Source of the DNA: Hominimerdicola alba
Lineage (GTDB): Bacteria > Bacillota > Clostridia > Oscillospirales > Ruminococcaceae
Length of the DNA stretch: 64,000 bases
Direction: 5' to 3'
Assembly (NCBI RefSeq): GCF_900109655.1
Contig: NZ_FOAT01000003.1
Location: 14,321-78,320 of the forward strand
Shown: one piece after another, positions 49,921 through 60,315 of the stretch
How positions within the stretch are numbered: the first letter of the stretch is position 1
How the letters are laid out: each line of letters begins with the position of its first letter
The notes under the pieces: generated by a model
Told to the model about the DNA's origin: nothing
Databases searched by the model: none
What the model saw: the letters and a program-made list of their open reading frames with translations, nothing else
Program-made: the position numbers and the translations under genes

Positions 49921-52527
49921 TGCCAGTTCGGGTATTACAAATTCTTCATCTACCACAAGTATCTTTTTACCCTTTGCATGTGCCGCTATCCTGGTGATAT
50001 CAGTGATATTCAAAACACCGTCACGTTTAACATCAGCAAGATCGAACTGCACTTCGTCAGCAGGTGTACGCTTGCCCTTTATAAATGCGGCAGCTATCGA
50101 AATATCAGTAACATTTATCTTGCCGTCACGGTTGATATCACCGTACCTGTATATCTTAACTTCTGCCATGGTGACTGTACTTCCTGCTGTCAGCCTTGTC
50201 TTTACAGGTCTGCAGGAATATCCAATCACCCATACCACGTATTCGCCCTCGGGTAGGTCGGCATACACAGTGCCGTCGGAAGAAACATTTTCCTTTATGA
50301 CCTCGCCGCTGCTGCCTATAAATACTGCCTGAGTCCTGCTGTCACCGCCCTTTATCGCCAGAGCGCTGTTGCAGTCTATCTCAATAACATCATCGCGATG
50401 CTCGGGACCTTTGTATTCTTCGGTAGAAACTATATTGAAATCCATCTCGGCTGTACCGCAGTAATTGCCGATCCCGCGTACAGTTATCACAGCTTTTCCT
50501 ACGCTGACATTGTTCTTGTAGGATACCGTATAGTCCTTGCCCTCTGCCATTGCCGCACCGGAAACAGGGCTTCTCAGCCGGAAATTGATCTTGATGGGCT
50601 TGCCTGTATATCTGACATCTTCTATATTTTCCATACTCCAGGGATATCCGATATCGGCAGCTTCTATCTTAAAGGTATATTTTCTTGTTCCCAGATAATC
50701 ACCCATGCCGGTTATGGTAATATTGCCTGTGCCGACATCTGTGTTGTTGGTATATTCTACAGTATAATCCTTGTTCTTCTGAAGAGTATAAGTACCATCT
50801 TTTATTGTTATCTTAGGCTCTATCGCCGCACCCGTATATACAAGAACATCGGTCTTCACTGTAATATCCAGCTTGCTGATCTGCACGGGTTCGCCTCTTA
50901 CTATCCTGAAATCAACGGTCTTTGTTCCGCTGAAATAGCCCTTGCCTTTTATTGTCAGCTGAGCTGTACCAACAGCCGCATTGTTCTTATAGCTGACGGT
51001 ATAATCCGTACCCTCGGTCAGGCGCTTTCCGCTTGAATATACATTTATCTTAGGCTGAACTGCGCTGCCTGAAAAGATATATCTGTCTTCAGCGAACTTT
51101 ATCTCAGCCGCCGCCACCGATGTTGCGGGCATTACCTCGCCATCTAATCTTTTATGACATTTGCTGCATTCCTTATAGCGGTAGCCCGCTTCTGTTGCGG
51201 TAGGGGCTCTTTCAACTATCCACTGGCTGCGTGTGTGCTTGTGTGTTATGGTGACTTTGCAGTATACATCATTAAAGAAAGTTTCGCTTGTGCCTGCATA
51301 AAGGTGCAGAACGCCTTCCTTTTTGGGTATCATATAGATGTTTCCGCCTGACTGGATCATATTGACATAATCGCGAAGCTTTCCGCCGCTCTCGCAGCTG
51401 CTCCATATACGGTAGCCGCCTGTTATCAGGGGATGGTCATAGCCCTTTATCAGCAGAGGTTCGCCTATCTCGATCTCATAATTATCCTCGGGGAATCCGA
51501 CAGCATAATCCTTCTCGTCCAGAAGATCGAAAAAATTTATCCTGTAGCTGATGGGTCTTTCCTTGCCGTTCTTATCGTATATACCTGTTATCTTTATGTC
51601 AACAACATCATTCTTTGGCAGCAAGCCGGGATTGAATATTATACAGTTGTTGTTGGAAGTTATATTGGCATCGCTGACACCAAAATAGCCGATCAGCTGT
51701 GAAGAATCGCCGTTAGAATTCTTATCGAAGGTCATTGTCTTGCCTGTAAGCTTGGAAGTCAGTGTGACCTTGACCTTATCCCGCTTGGGCGCAGCATAGG
51801 TTTTTGAGTTGAGGGTAACGGAATATGCATAGCCGTTCTTATCGCTGCCCATAAACTCATTAGGCATATTTGCAGGCGGCCACGCGATATAATCCCCCGT
51901 GAATTTATCCTTGCGGGTCTTGTCCTTTACGTACATAGCAGTGCAGTCGTATACATTGCCTAGCCCTGTTTTCTGCATATCGGGATTAAGTATCCAGCGC
52001 CTGTGACCAAGCTTTGATATATTGCTCTCATCGGTATCGAACATATAACCCTCTACTACCGATGCCTGGATATTCAGATAGCCCTTGCCGATATTAGAAT
52101 CGCCTGAGCCCTGCTTTGCCAGCGCAAATACCTCGTCGCTCATAACTGCGGGCTTGGTGGGGGTATGGGTCAGCGCCTGATTGATGTAGATGACCAGACT
52201 TGCGTTCTGCGCAAGTACGTTATAGCTTTCTTCAAGCTCCACATCATAGGGCAGACCTGCCAGATATCGGCAGAAGTTAACAGAATCAAGTCCGTCCTCG
52301 AGAGTATCCTGTTCAAGCTTGCCTGCATACGTGGGATATTCTGTAGAATAGTTTTCGCTGTACTCGGGAGCATCATGGAGATCGAAGTACAATTTCTGAT
52401 ACATTTTTCTTATCTCGGACTGAGTATGCTTTTCAAGTTCATAAGCTTCTGCACAAACCACAGCTGACATTGCTGCTGCCAATGCTATTGCTGCTGTTGT
52501 CAGACTTCTGATTATCCTCTTATTCAT
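49906..52527 (-). CDS. Secreted CAP-domain protein with Ig-like repeats and dockerin
   Basis: 873 residues. Signal peptide (MNKRIIRSLTTAAIALAAAM). A CAP/SCP-like domain (about 75-215; NVLAQNASLVIY, THTP, LGHRRWILNP), a middle region of about 200 residues, then three MBG-like repeats of about 80 residues with the motif GTDYTVSYKNNAAVGTAQLT and its variants, and a C-terminal dockerin (GDINRDGKINVTDISIAAAF, ADVKRDGVLNITDITRIAAH). It probably docks to a cell-surface cohesin. ATG 52527 follows AGGAGG. The stop TAG lies within element R2. Confidence 0.88.
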   Translation of the reverse strand: MNKRIIRSLTTAAIALAAAMSAVVCAEAYELEKHTQSEIRKMYQKLYFDLHDAPEYSENYSTEYPTYAGKLEQDTLEDGLDSVNFCRYLAGLPYDVELEESYNVLAQNASLVIYINQALTHTPTKPAVMSDEVFALAKQGSGDSNIGKGYLNIQASVVEGYMFDTDESNISKLGHRRWILNPDMQKTGLGNVYDCTAMYVKDKTRKDKFTGDYIAWPPANMPNEFMGSDKNGYAYSVTLNSKTYAAPKRDKVKVTLTSKLTGKTMTFDKNSNGDSSQLIGYFGVSDANITSNNNCIIFNPGLLPKNDVVDIKITGIYDKNGKERPISYRINFFDLLDEKDYAVGFPEDNYEIEIGEPLLIKGYDHPLITGGYRIWSSCESGGKLRDYVNMIQSGGNIYMIPKKEGVLHLYAGTSETFFNDVYCKVTITHKHTRSQWIVERAPTATEAGYRYKECSKCHKRLDGEVMPATSVAAAEIKFAEDRYIFSGSAVQPKINVYSSGKRLTEGTDYTVSYKNNAAVGTAQLTIKGKGYFSGTKTVDFRIVRGEPVQISKLDITVKTDVLVYTGAAIEPKITIKDGTYTLQKNKDYTVEYTNNTDVGTGNITITGMGDYLGTRKYTFKIEAADIGYPWSMENIEDVRYTGKPIKINFRLRSPVSGAAMAEGKDYTVSYKNNVSVGKAVITVRGIGNYCGTAEMDFNIVSTEEYKGPEHRDDVIEIDCNSALAIKGGDSRTQAVFIGSSGEVIKENVSSDGTVYADLPEGEYVVWVIGYSCRPVKTRLTAGSTVTMAEVKIYRYGDINRDGKINVTDISIAAAFIKGKRTPADEVQFDLADVKRDGVLNITDITRIAAHAKGKKILVVDEEFVIPELAEKAN

Positions 52528-52623
52528 TACTATCCTCCTCACACCCATCGGAACCTCGTTGGTTAATTTGTTAATACTTATAAATTATTTCGTTATGTTT
52601 AATATGTTTCTTTCATTAAATCA

Positions 52624-52652
52624 ATTATAGCATACTTTTGATAAAATTTCAA
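52624..52652 (-). promoter_or_regulatory. Promoter of the CAP-dockerin gene
   Basis: Minus strand TTGAAA (52652-52647), 17 bp, TATAAT (52629-52624). Confidence 0.75.
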
Positions 52653-52764
52653 CAAGGTAATTGAACTGAAATTCAGGAAGATTATTTGTTTATATTCAAC
52701 AATACAGCATATAAAAAACCGAACAAACATACAATTAATGTTCGTTCGGCAAAAAAGTCCGTAT

Positions 52765-52920
52765 AAAACAAAACCAAGCTCAGAGGTCCTTGGCCAAAAC
52801 CTTTGAGCTTGATCTTGTTGTTTTTTATAAAGTCGGGTTAAAAGTGGTAATGTCAAAATTAAGTTCGATACCGAGTGTTTTGTGTTCTCTGTATCTTATG
52901 TATGTATTATATACCATTTT
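52765..52920 (-). other. Possible short transcript with terminator
   Basis: On the minus strand a TATAAT (about 52910) without a good -35 is followed, 100-150 nt on, by a CAAGCTCA-A-AGG / CCT-C-TGAGCTTG stem with a T-rich tail. There is no ribosome site. It could be a small RNA or only the terminator of the upstream GTPase gene after repeat R1 copy D. Confidence 0.3.
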
Positions 52921-53000
52921 GACCCGACGCACATCACCCAAAGTGACTAGATGATTGTAAACGTTTTGTTAACAAGTGAATCTTCTAACAAATATTTATT

Positions 53001-53141
53001 ATGGCTATCCATTTACCCACACTTCAAAAATGCCAGATCGAAATGGATATATCATACTGGCGGTTTCTATTCCCCGCCTGCGGCGGGGAATAGAAACCTA
53101 CCAAACTTTCGTTATATTCCTTTAAGTGCGGCGTGTCAGCG
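53001..53141 (-). repeat. Dispersed palindromic repeat R1, copy D
   Basis: Minus strand begins CGCTGACACGCC, holds AAAGGAATATAA, a perfect 17-bp hairpin (53062-53078 with 53082-53098), ATATATCC, and ends GTAAATGGATAGCCAT. Located just after the TetM-like gene. Confidence 0.72.
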
Positions 53142-53156
53142 AAAAAAACATATACG

Positions 53157-55733
53157 TCATTTCAGTTTCCTGCGGTTGAGCTTCTCGATATAGTCCCTGA
53201 CAGCCCTTTCAGAGGCTTCAACATCGTGTTTCAGGTCGCTGGCGGACATTCTCCTCGCCCCAGAGCCCATGATTATCACCTGTTCAAGCCCATCGGAAGT
53301 CGCCACCGTGACACGATGCTCCTTAGCCAGCTGATGAGCCGTGCGCTCGATGTAGGTGTCGGCGGTCTCAGCTTCTTTGGTATACACAACGCTGACGCTT
53401 CCCGCCTTGTCGATATGCTCGGGCTCTTTCACGCGGTAGGCATCAAAAACTATTATGAGCTCACAGCCCCGACACCCCTGAAAACTGCTGAGGCGGTTTA
53501 TCAGCGTACTTCTGGCAAGGTCGAGATTTTCAGCCGCCAGCTTTTTCAGGTCGTCCCATGCGAATATAATATTGTAGCCGTCAACCAGCAGATATTCGGG
53601 ACCCGTTGGGACAGGTCTGGGCTTGGACTTGGTCTTCACAACTTCCTTGGGAGTACGCATAGCGTCCCGCTTTTTGCGGTTTATGGAGCCGTATGTGCGC
53701 TCGAATATGGCCATGAGCTCCTCGTCCTCAACGGCACGGCGTACAAAATCTGCCGCGCGGGTGCGGACTTCCTCAGCCTGCTGATACTGCCGCCTGCCTG
53801 TTTCGGGGCTGACGTGCATAAGCTCGTCGGCTTCATTCCAGGGCACAACGTGACCCGCCCCATGGGAACAGAATACGGAATCTGCGTAGTTATGGGTGTC
53901 CTTGTCGGGGTCATAGCCTATCTCGGCGATGACTTCATCAGCATCAAGACAGACATCATAGCCCGCCGCCCGACAGCTCAGCCTGCCCAGGCCCTTGGTA
54001 TAGCCCGCCACCTCGGTGTGATAGAACCGAAGTTTCGACACGGGAGCGGTACCCGTCAGCACCGCCGTTTCGCCGTCGGTCTCAGGCGGCTCGGCATGAG
54101 CGCCCATGCGGTCAAGGTCGGTGAGAGCTCTGCCCACGTTTGCGGCGGGTATCTCCAGCCGATATGCGTACCAGGGTTCAAGCAGTATGCTTTTCGCCTT
54201 GCGCAGACCCTGCCTTACAGCGCGGTAAGTCGCCTGACGGAAATCACCGCCCTCGGTGTGTTTCAGATGCGCCCGCCCCGCCGTCAGGGTTATGCGCATA
54301 TCGGTTATGGGCGAGCAGGTCAGCACGCCGCGGTGGGTCTTTTCTTTCAGGTGGGTCAGGATAAGTCTCTGCCAGTTGCGGCTGAGGATATCCTCGCTGC
54401 AATCGCTGTCAAATTCAAGACCGCTGCCTCGGGGCAGTGGCTCAAGGCGGAGATGGACTTCCGCATAGTGGCGCAGTGGCTCAAAGTGACCCGCGCCGTC
54501 AACAGGCTCGGCGATAGTCTCGCGGTAGGCTATCCGTCCCTCACCCAGCTCTATCTCCATTCCAAAACGCTCGCTGACGATGCGTTTCAGCACTTCCGCC
54601 TGAACTTCACCCATCAGCGCCGCCGTCACCTCGTGAAGCTGCTCGTTATAGTTCACCGCCATGGTGGGGTCTTCGTCTTCGAGGATACGCAGTCTGCTGA
54701 GTAGAGTGTGCTCGTCAACTTCCTTTGGTGCAATAACGCGGTAGGTCAGCACAGGTTCAAGTATCTGCTCGGTATCGGTAGGCTCAAACCCAAGACCCTG
54801 ACCCGCAAAAGTCGCCGTAAGTGCGGGAACAGCGCAAACTTCACCCTGAACCACGACTTCGGCGTTGCGGGCTTTTTCACCGCTGTAGACCCTTATCCTG
54901 CCCACCTTTTCGCTGACTTCCTCGCCCTCGCGGTCGGTGTAGGTCAGCACATCACGGACGGCAAGGCTGCCGCCTGTGATCTTCATATGGGTGAGCCTTG
55001 CGCCGCCCTCCTCGGTAATTTTGTAAACTTTCGCGCCGAATTCGGCATTTTCTTCGGGCAGAGGGATATACTTTGAAATGCAGTCAAGCAGGGCTTCGAT
55101 GCCCTCCAATCTCAGGGCTGAACCAAAGCTCACGGGTATCAGACGTCTCTGTGCTATGGCAGATATCATGCTGCTGTCCGAAATTTCGCCCTTTTCTAGA
55201 TACTCTTCCATCATCTCCTCTGTGCAGAGGGACAGCGCTTCCGTCAGTTCATCGGCGGGCTGTGCGAAAGAAACGCACCTGTCCCCCATGGCGGCAGTCA
55301 CTGAATTCATGACGAAATCCTTTCGCGCACCGTCCATGTCCATTTTGTTGACGAAGATGAAAGTGGGGATATCGTACCTTTCCAGCAGCCGTGCCAGAGT
55401 TTTCGTGTGTGGCTGAACGCCGTCAGTGCCGCTTATAACCAGTATAGCCGCATCTATCACACGGAGAGTTCGCTCGGTTTCACCCGAAAAATCAACGTGC
55501 CCCGGAGTATCCAGCAGAGTGAATCCCACACCGCCGTACTCAAAGACCGCCTGCTTTGAGAATATTGTTATACCCCTATCACGTTCGATAGGGTTATTAT
55601 CAAGGAATGCGTCCTTGTGATCCACACGACCCAACTTGCGTATCGCCCCGCTTTTATACAGCATAGCCTCCGAAAGCGTAGTCTTGCCCGAGTCAACGTG
55701 CGCAAGTATTCCTATTACTGCTTTTCTGTTCAT
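53157..55733 (-). CDS. TetM-like translation GTPase fused to a C-terminal NYN (YacP/Rae1-like) domain
   Basis: 858 residues. The first 640 or so have the EF-G/Tet(M) architecture: P-loop AHVDSGKTTLSEAML, switch motif [23 protein letters not shown], and domains II-V. A charged linker (KKRDAMRTPKEVVKTKSKPR) leads to a NYN domain from about 690 (LLVDGYNIIFAWDDL, IIVFDAYRVK, ETADTYIERT, VTVATSDGLEQ) like YacP/Rae1, a ribosome-associated endoribonuclease in Bacillus. Ribosome rescue or protection, not necessarily tetracycline resistance, is inferred. ATG 55733 matches the Tet(M) N-terminus; the ribosome site is weak. The leader of about 350 nt contains an inverted-repeat element. Confidence 0.88.
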   Translation of the reverse strand: MNRKAVIGILAHVDSGKTTLSEAMLYKSGAIRKLGRVDHKDAFLDNNPIERDRGITIFSKQAVFEYGGVGFTLLDTPGHVDFSGETERTLRVIDAAILVISGTDGVQPHTKTLARLLERYDIPTFIFVNKMDMDGARKDFVMNSVTAAMGDRCVSFAQPADELTEALSLCTEEMMEEYLEKGEISDSSMISAIAQRRLIPVSFGSALRLEGIEALLDCISKYIPLPEENAEFGAKVYKITEEGGARLTHMKITGGSLAVRDVLTYTDREGEEVSEKVGRIRVYSGEKARNAEVVVQGEVCAVPALTATFAGQGLGFEPTDTEQILEPVLTYRVIAPKEVDEHTLLSRLRILEDEDPTMAVNYNEQLHEVTAALMGEVQAEVLKRIVSERFGMEIELGEGRIAYRETIAEPVDGAGHFEPLRHYAEVHLRLEPLPRGSGLEFDSDCSEDILSRNWQRLILTHLKEKTHRGVLTCSPITDMRITLTAGRAHLKHTEGGDFRQATYRAVRQGLRKAKSILLEPWYAYRLEIPAANVGRALTDLDRMGAHAEPPETDGETAVLTGTAPVSKLRFYHTEVAGYTKGLGRLSCRAAGYDVCLDADEVIAEIGYDPDKDTHNYADSVFCSHGAGHVVPWNEADELMHVSPETGRRQYQQAEEVRTRAADFVRRAVEDEELMAIFERTYGSINRKKRDAMRTPKEVVKTKSKPRPVPTGPEYLLVDGYNIIFAWDDLKKLAAENLDLARSTLINRLSSFQGCRGCELIIVFDAYRVKEPEHIDKAGSVSVVYTKEAETADTYIERTAHQLAKEHRVTVATSDGLEQVIIMGSGARRMSASDLKHDVEASERAVRDYIEKLNRRKLK

Positions 55734-55770
55734 ATCGTTATACCAACCTTGTCTTTCCATATCACGTTCT

Positions 55771-56069
55771 CTTATGCCGCAAACAAAAATTTATCCCACG
55801 AACTGCGGGTGTTATTGAGGAAGACCCTTTTGAAAAAGGGTCCTCCTCAAACTCCTCCCCGAAAACTTTTAACTCTTTTTGGCAGGGGGCAGACTTTTTA
55901 TTAAAGAATCGCAAACAGGTGAACTTTGCTATTCTTATAAGGATAGCTGCCCCCTGCCAAAAAGAAATAGAAGTCTTTGGAAAGGGGTCTGGGGAATAAC
56001 CTTTCTTCAGAAAGGTTTTCCCCAGTAAAATCCGCAGTCCTTGGGATAAATTTTTGTTTATGGCAGAAG
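55771..56069. repeat. 299-bp palindromic element (R3) in the leader of the TetM-like gene
   Basis: The two ends are inverted copies: AAACAAAAATTTATCCCA plus ACTGCGG at each side, followed by hairpins CCCTTTTGAAAAAGGG and CCTTTCTTCAGAAAGG and by TTTTTGGCAGGGGGCAG blocks. No transposase. It lies between the promoter at 56098 and the start codon at 55733 and so is transcribed as a very stable fold. Confidence 0.7.
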
Positions 56070-56097
56070 ACAACGGGATACGGAAGATTATGATATT

Positions 56098-56126
56098 ATT
56101 ATAGCATAAAAAGCAAAGTATTACAA
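56098..56126 (-). promoter_or_regulatory. Promoter of the TetM-like gene
   Basis: Minus strand TTGTAA (56126-56121), 17 bp, TATAAT (56103-56098). Confidence 0.72.
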
Positions 56127-56130
56127 GACA

Positions 56131-56160
56131 AAAAAAGACCGAGTCAAATGACTCGGTCTT
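56131..56160 (-). terminator. Terminator after tuf
   Basis: AAGACCGAGTCA / TGACTCGGTCTT with a 2-nt centre, then TTTTTTT on the minus strand. Confidence 0.9.
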
Positions 56161-56184
56161 CAGAAAAGCTTGTTAAGCTAAAAA

Positions 56185-57384
56185 TTATTCGTTGATAGCA
56201 GTAACAACGCCGGAACCTACGGTTCTACCACCCTCACGGATAGCGAAACGCAGACCTTCCTCGATAGCGATAGGAGTGATCAGCTCAACATCCATAGTTA
56301 CGTTATCGCCGGGCATGCACATCTCCTTGTCAGCAGGCAGAGTGATGATACCGGTAACGTCAGTTGTTCTGAAATAGAACTGAGGTCTGTAGTTGTTGAA
56401 GAAAGGAGTATGACGGCCGCCCTCTTCCTTCTTCAGAACGTAAACCTGACCGCTGAACTTAGTGTGGGGGTGAATGGAGCCGGGCTTACAAAGAACCTGA
56501 CCTCTTTCAACCTGATCTCTTGTGATACCACGGAGCAGAGCGCCGATGTTATCACCAGCCATAGCGGAATCCAGAGTCTTTCTGAACATCTCGATACCGG
56601 TTACAACTGTGGACTGCTTCTCATCAGACAGACCAACGATCTCAACGGTCTCACCAGTGTTCAGAACACCTCTCTCAACTCTACCTGTAACAACGGTACC
56701 ACGGCCGGAGATGGTCATAGTATCCTCAACAGGCATCAGGAAAGGCTTAGCGTCGTCTCTCTCAGGAGTAGGAATGTACTCGTCAACAGCGTCCATCAGC
56801 TTGATGATAGGCTCATAAGCAGGATTGCTCAGGTCATCGGGAGCTTCAAGAGCAGCCAGAGCAGAACCAACGATGATAGGAGTATCATCGCCAGGGAAAT
56901 CATAAGAGCTCAGCAGATCTCTGATATCCATCTCAACGAGTTCGAGCAGCTCAGGATCGTCAACCTGGTCAGCCTTGTTCATGAATACAACGATTGCAGG
57001 AACGCCAACCTGACGAGCCAGCAGGATGTGCTCTCTTGTCTGAGCCATAGGGCCATCAGAAGCAGCACAAACCAGGATAGCGCCGTCCATCTGAGCAGCA
57101 CCTGTGATCATGTTCTTAACGTAGTCAGCGTGGCCGGGGCAGTCAACGTGAGCATAGTGTCTCTTATCAGTCTCATACTCAACGTGAGCGGTATTGATTG
57201 TAATACCTCTCTCTCTCTCCTCGGGAGCCTTATCGATCATGTCATAAGCCTCAAACTTAGCCTGACCCTTCATAGCCAGTGTCTTGGTGATAGCAGCTGT
57301 CAGGGTAGTCTTACCGTGGTCAACGTGACCGATGGTACCAATGTTAACGTGGGGCTTGGTTCTTTCAAAATGTGCCTTTGCCAT
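56185..57384 (-). CDS. tuf: Elongation factor Tu
   Basis: 399 residues. Delivers aminoacyl-tRNA to the ribosome as EF-Tu-GTP. G1 [14 protein letters not shown], switch [25 protein letters not shown] and SAL motifs are intact, with domains II and III complete to SGVVTAINE. Start follows AAGGAGG. It has its own promoter in addition to any read-through from fusA. Confidence 0.98.
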   Translation of the reverse strand: MAKAHFERTKPHVNIGTIGHVDHGKTTLTAAITKTLAMKGQAKFEAYDMIDKAPEERERGITINTAHVEYETDKRHYAHVDCPGHADYVKNMITGAAQMDGAILVCAASDGPMAQTREHILLARQVGVPAIVVFMNKADQVDDPELLELVEMDIRDLLSSYDFPGDDTPIIVGSALAALEAPDDLSNPAYEPIIKLMDAVDEYIPTPERDDAKPFLMPVEDTMTISGRGTVVTGRVERGVLNTGETVEIVGLSDEKQSTVVTGIEMFRKTLDSAMAGDNIGALLRGITRDQVERGQVLCKPGSIHPHTKFSGQVYVLKKEEGGRHTPFFNNYRPQFYFRTTDVTGIITLPADKEMCMPGDNVTMDVELITPIAIEEGLRFAIREGGRTVGSGVVTAINE

Positions 57385-57474
57385 AGGAATTTTCCTCCTT
57401 AAAATAAAATTTTATACTTCGTTCAGACGCAGCGTTCAGGTATACTGAACGCTCATCTGACATACCGTAGTATT

Positions 57475-57503
57475 ATTATACCAAATAATTAACCATTTTG
57501 CAA
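57475..57503 (-). promoter_or_regulatory. Promoter of tuf
   Basis: Minus strand TTGCAA (57503-57498), 17 bp, TATAAT (57480-57475). The leader holds an AGCGTTCAG/CTGAACGCT hairpin near 57431-57453. Confidence 0.75.
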
Positions 57504-57531
57504 GGGTTTTGCAAAATATTTTTGCTAAAAA

Positions 57532-59610
57532 TTAGTCTTTAGCTCTGGAAGTCATGATCTTGTCAGCGATGGACTTCGGTACCTGAGTATAGCTGTGTGG
57601 TTCCATAGCATACTGACCACGGCCCTGAGTCTTAGATCTCAGGTCGTTGGAGTAACCGAACATCTCAGACAGAGGAACAAGAGCGTCAACCTGAACAGCA
57701 CCTGTTCTCTGCTCCTGACCGAGGATCTGACCACGTCTGGAGTTCAGGTCGCCGATAACAGTACCCAGATAATCATCGGGAGCTATTACGGATACCTTCA
57801 TGATAGGCTCAAGGATTATAGGAGAAGCCTTCTTCATAGCCTCCTTGAATGCCATAGAACCTGCGATCTTGAACGCCATTTCAGAGGAGTCAACTTCGTG
57901 GTAAGAACCGTCATACAGCTCAACCTTGCAGTCAACAACCTGGAAGCCAGCGAGTACGCCGCTCTCCATAGCGCCCTTGATACCTGCGTCAACAGCAGGG
58001 ATGTACTCCTTGGGGATAGAACCGCCGACTACCTTGTTTACGAACTCGTAGCCTGCACCGCTCTCGTTGGGGAATACATTGATCTTAACGTGACCGTACT
58101 GACCCTTACCACCTGACTGCTTAGCGTACTTGTAGTCAACGTTAGCTTCCTTAGTGATGGTCTCCTTATAGGATACCTGAGGAGCACCTACGTTAGCCTC
58201 AACCTTGAACTCTCTCAGCAGTCTGTCAACGATGATCTCCAGGTGGAGCTCACCCATACCTGCGATAATGGTCTGACCTGTCTCTTCAGAAGTATAAGTT
58301 CTGAATGTGGGGTCTTCTTCTGCCAGCTTAGCCAGCGCGATACCCATCTTCTCCTGACCTGCCTTAGTCTTAGGCTCGATAGCCAGCTGGATAACAGGCT
58401 CAGGGAATTCCATGGATTCCAGAATAACAGGGTTCTTCTCGTCGCAGAGAGTATCACCTGTTGTAGTATTCTTCAGACCGATAGCTGCACCGATATCACC
58501 AGCGTAGATGGTATCGATATCCTTTCTGTCGTTGGAGTGCATCTGAACGATACGTCCGATTCTCTCGTCCTTGTCCTTGGTGGAGTTGTAAACGGTAGAA
58601 CCAGCGCTCAGTACGCCGGAGTATACTCTGAAGTATGCCAGCTTACCAACGAAGGGGTCAGTAGCGATCTTGAATGCGAGAGCAGCGAAAGGCTGATCAT
58701 CGCCGGAAATTCTTTCGCACTCCTCACCTGTATCAGGGTTTGTACCCTTGATGTGAGGAACGTCGATAGGAGAAGGCATATAGTCAACGATAGCATCGAG
58801 CAGCTTCTGAACGCCCTTGTTCTTGTAGGAAGTACCGCAAGTAACAGGAACCATTGTGTTGTCGATGGTAGAACGTCTGATTACCTTCTTCATCTCATCG
58901 ATAGTGATCTCCTCATCAGCGAAGAACTTCTCTGCGAGGTCATCATCTACCTCAGCAAGGTGCTCGATCAGGTCAGCTCTGTACTGCTCTGCCTTCTCCT
59001 GCATATCAGCGGGGATGTCCTCGCATCTGATATCCTTGCCCAGATCATCGTAATAGATATAAGCCTTCATTTCAAGCAGGTCGATGATACCCTTGAAATC
59101 TTCCTCAGCGCCGATAGGCAGCTGGATCGGAACGGCGTTGCACTGAAGTCTCTCGTGGAGCATATTCAGTACGTTATAGAAGTCAGCACCCATGATATCC
59201 ATCTTGTTGACGTATACCATACGAGGTACCTTATAGTTGTCAGCCTGTCTCCAAACAGTCTCGGTCTGGGGCTCAACGCCGCCCTTTGCACAAAGAACGG
59301 TAACGGAGCCGTCGAGGACTCTCAGAGATCTTTCAACTTCAACGGTGAAGTCAACGTGGCCGGGAGTATCTATAATGTTGAGTCTGTGACCCTTCCAGTA
59401 GCAAGTAGTAGCAGCAGAGGTGATAGTGATACCTCTCTCCTTCTCCTGTGCCATCCAGTCCATTGTAGATGCACCGTCGTGTGTTTCACCGATCTTATAG
59501 TTAACACCGGTATAGAACAGGATACGCTCAGTAGTAGTTGTCTTACCGGCGTCGATGTGTGCCATGATACCGATATTGCGGTAATCCTGGAGCTTAGTTT
59601 CTCTAGCCAT
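57532..59610 (-). CDS. fusA: Elongation factor G
   Basis: 692 residues. Translocase GTPase: [36 protein letters not shown] and NKMD motifs, domains II-V complete ([20 protein letters not shown] in domain IV). Start ATG follows GAGGAGG and lies 21 nt after rpsG. Confidence 0.98.
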   Translation of the reverse strand: MARETKLQDYRNIGIMAHIDAGKTTTTERILFYTGVNYKIGETHDGASTMDWMAQEKERGITITSAATTCYWKGHRLNIIDTPGHVDFTVEVERSLRVLDGSVTVLCAKGGVEPQTETVWRQADNYKVPRMVYVNKMDIMGADFYNVLNMLHERLQCNAVPIQLPIGAEEDFKGIIDLLEMKAYIYYDDLGKDIRCEDIPADMQEKAEQYRADLIEHLAEVDDDLAEKFFADEEITIDEMKKVIRRSTIDNTMVPVTCGTSYKNKGVQKLLDAIVDYMPSPIDVPHIKGTNPDTGEECERISGDDQPFAALAFKIATDPFVGKLAYFRVYSGVLSAGSTVYNSTKDKDERIGRIVQMHSNDRKDIDTIYAGDIGAAIGLKNTTTGDTLCDEKNPVILESMEFPEPVIQLAIEPKTKAGQEKMGIALAKLAEEDPTFRTYTSEETGQTIIAGMGELHLEIIVDRLLREFKVEANVGAPQVSYKETITKEANVDYKYAKQSGGKGQYGHVKINVFPNESGAGYEFVNKVVGGSIPKEYIPAVDAGIKGAMESGVLAGFQVVDCKVELYDGSYHEVDSSEMAFKIAGSMAFKEAMKKASPIILEPIMKVSVIAPDDYLGTVIGDLNSRRGQILGQEQRTGAVQVDALVPLSEMFGYSNDLRSKTQGRGQYAMEPHSYTQVPKSIADKIMTSRAKD

Positions 59611-59631
59611 GATATATCCTCCTCTATACTC

Positions 59632-60102
59632 TTACCATCTGTAATGAGCGAAAGCCTTGTTAGCTTCAGCCATCTTGTGTGTGTCGTCACGCTTCTTGCA
59701 TGAACCGCCCACACCGTTAAGAGCGTCGAGGATCTCAGCTGCGAGCTTTTCCTTCATTGTATCCTCGTGTCTTTCACGAGAATACTTAGTGATCCATCTC
59801 AGACCGAGTGTCTGACGTCTGTCAGGTCTAACCTCCATGGGGACCTGATAGGTAGCACCGCCGACACGGCGAGCCTTTACCTCCAGCTCAGGCATGATAT
59901 TGTTCATAGCCTCCTCGAATACTTCGAGAGCAGGACGGCCTGTCTTTTCCTCTACGATCTCGAATGCTCCGTAAACGATCTTCTGGGCAACACCCTTCTT
60001 ACCGTCGAGCATGATGTTGTTTACCAGACGTGTAACCAGCTTGCTGTTGTATACAGGATCCTGGAGTACGTCTCTCTTGGTAACTCTACCTCTTCTTGGC
60101 AC
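59632..60102 (-). CDS. rpsG: 30S ribosomal protein S7
   Basis: 156 residues, the standard length, beginning [11 protein letters not shown] after the initiator. The start is GTG 60102 with GGAGGG 8 nt upstream; an in-frame ATG 11 codons earlier would add an N-terminal extension not known in S7. It nucleates the 30S head and contacts the exit site. Confidence 0.97.
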   Translation of the reverse strand: MPRRGRVTKRDVLQDPVYNSKLVTRLVNNIMLDGKKGVAQKIVYGAFEIVEEKTGRPALEVFEEAMNNIMPELEVKARRVGGATYQVPMEVRPDRRQTLGLRWITKYSRERHEDTMKEKLAAEILDALNGVGGSCKKRDDTHKMAEANKAFAHYRW

Positions 60103-60315
60103 TTTAATTCCCTCCTTCACAAATAATGAATTCATAGGTACTCGCTCTGTGACCAGACCTTGCGACCCGTCACAGCCCCGTCAGTTCCATGCAGAGTTAC
60201 CGATATATATCAATCACTCCACAAAAACTGTGGTCTCCGCTTTTACGCGGCAATGAGTTGTTCCATAAATTTTGAGCGGGATAATTCCCGTAGTTTCCGC
60301 AAGCTTATATTAAGC

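Noticed and set aside
52599-52856. 85-codon minus-strand frame
   Set aside because: It crosses a terminator-like hairpin and the promoter of the CAP-dockerin gene, and has no ribosome site.
53157-55733. Tetracycline resistance gene call
   Set aside because: The GTPase part is Tet(M)-like, but the NYN fusion and genomic context next to tuf and fusA suggest a housekeeping translation factor; resistance cannot be claimed from sequence.
55762-56073. Reading frame of about 100 codons through the palindromic element
   Set aside because: The region is a 299-bp inverted repeat; the frame is a by-product of the palindrome and has no ribosome site.
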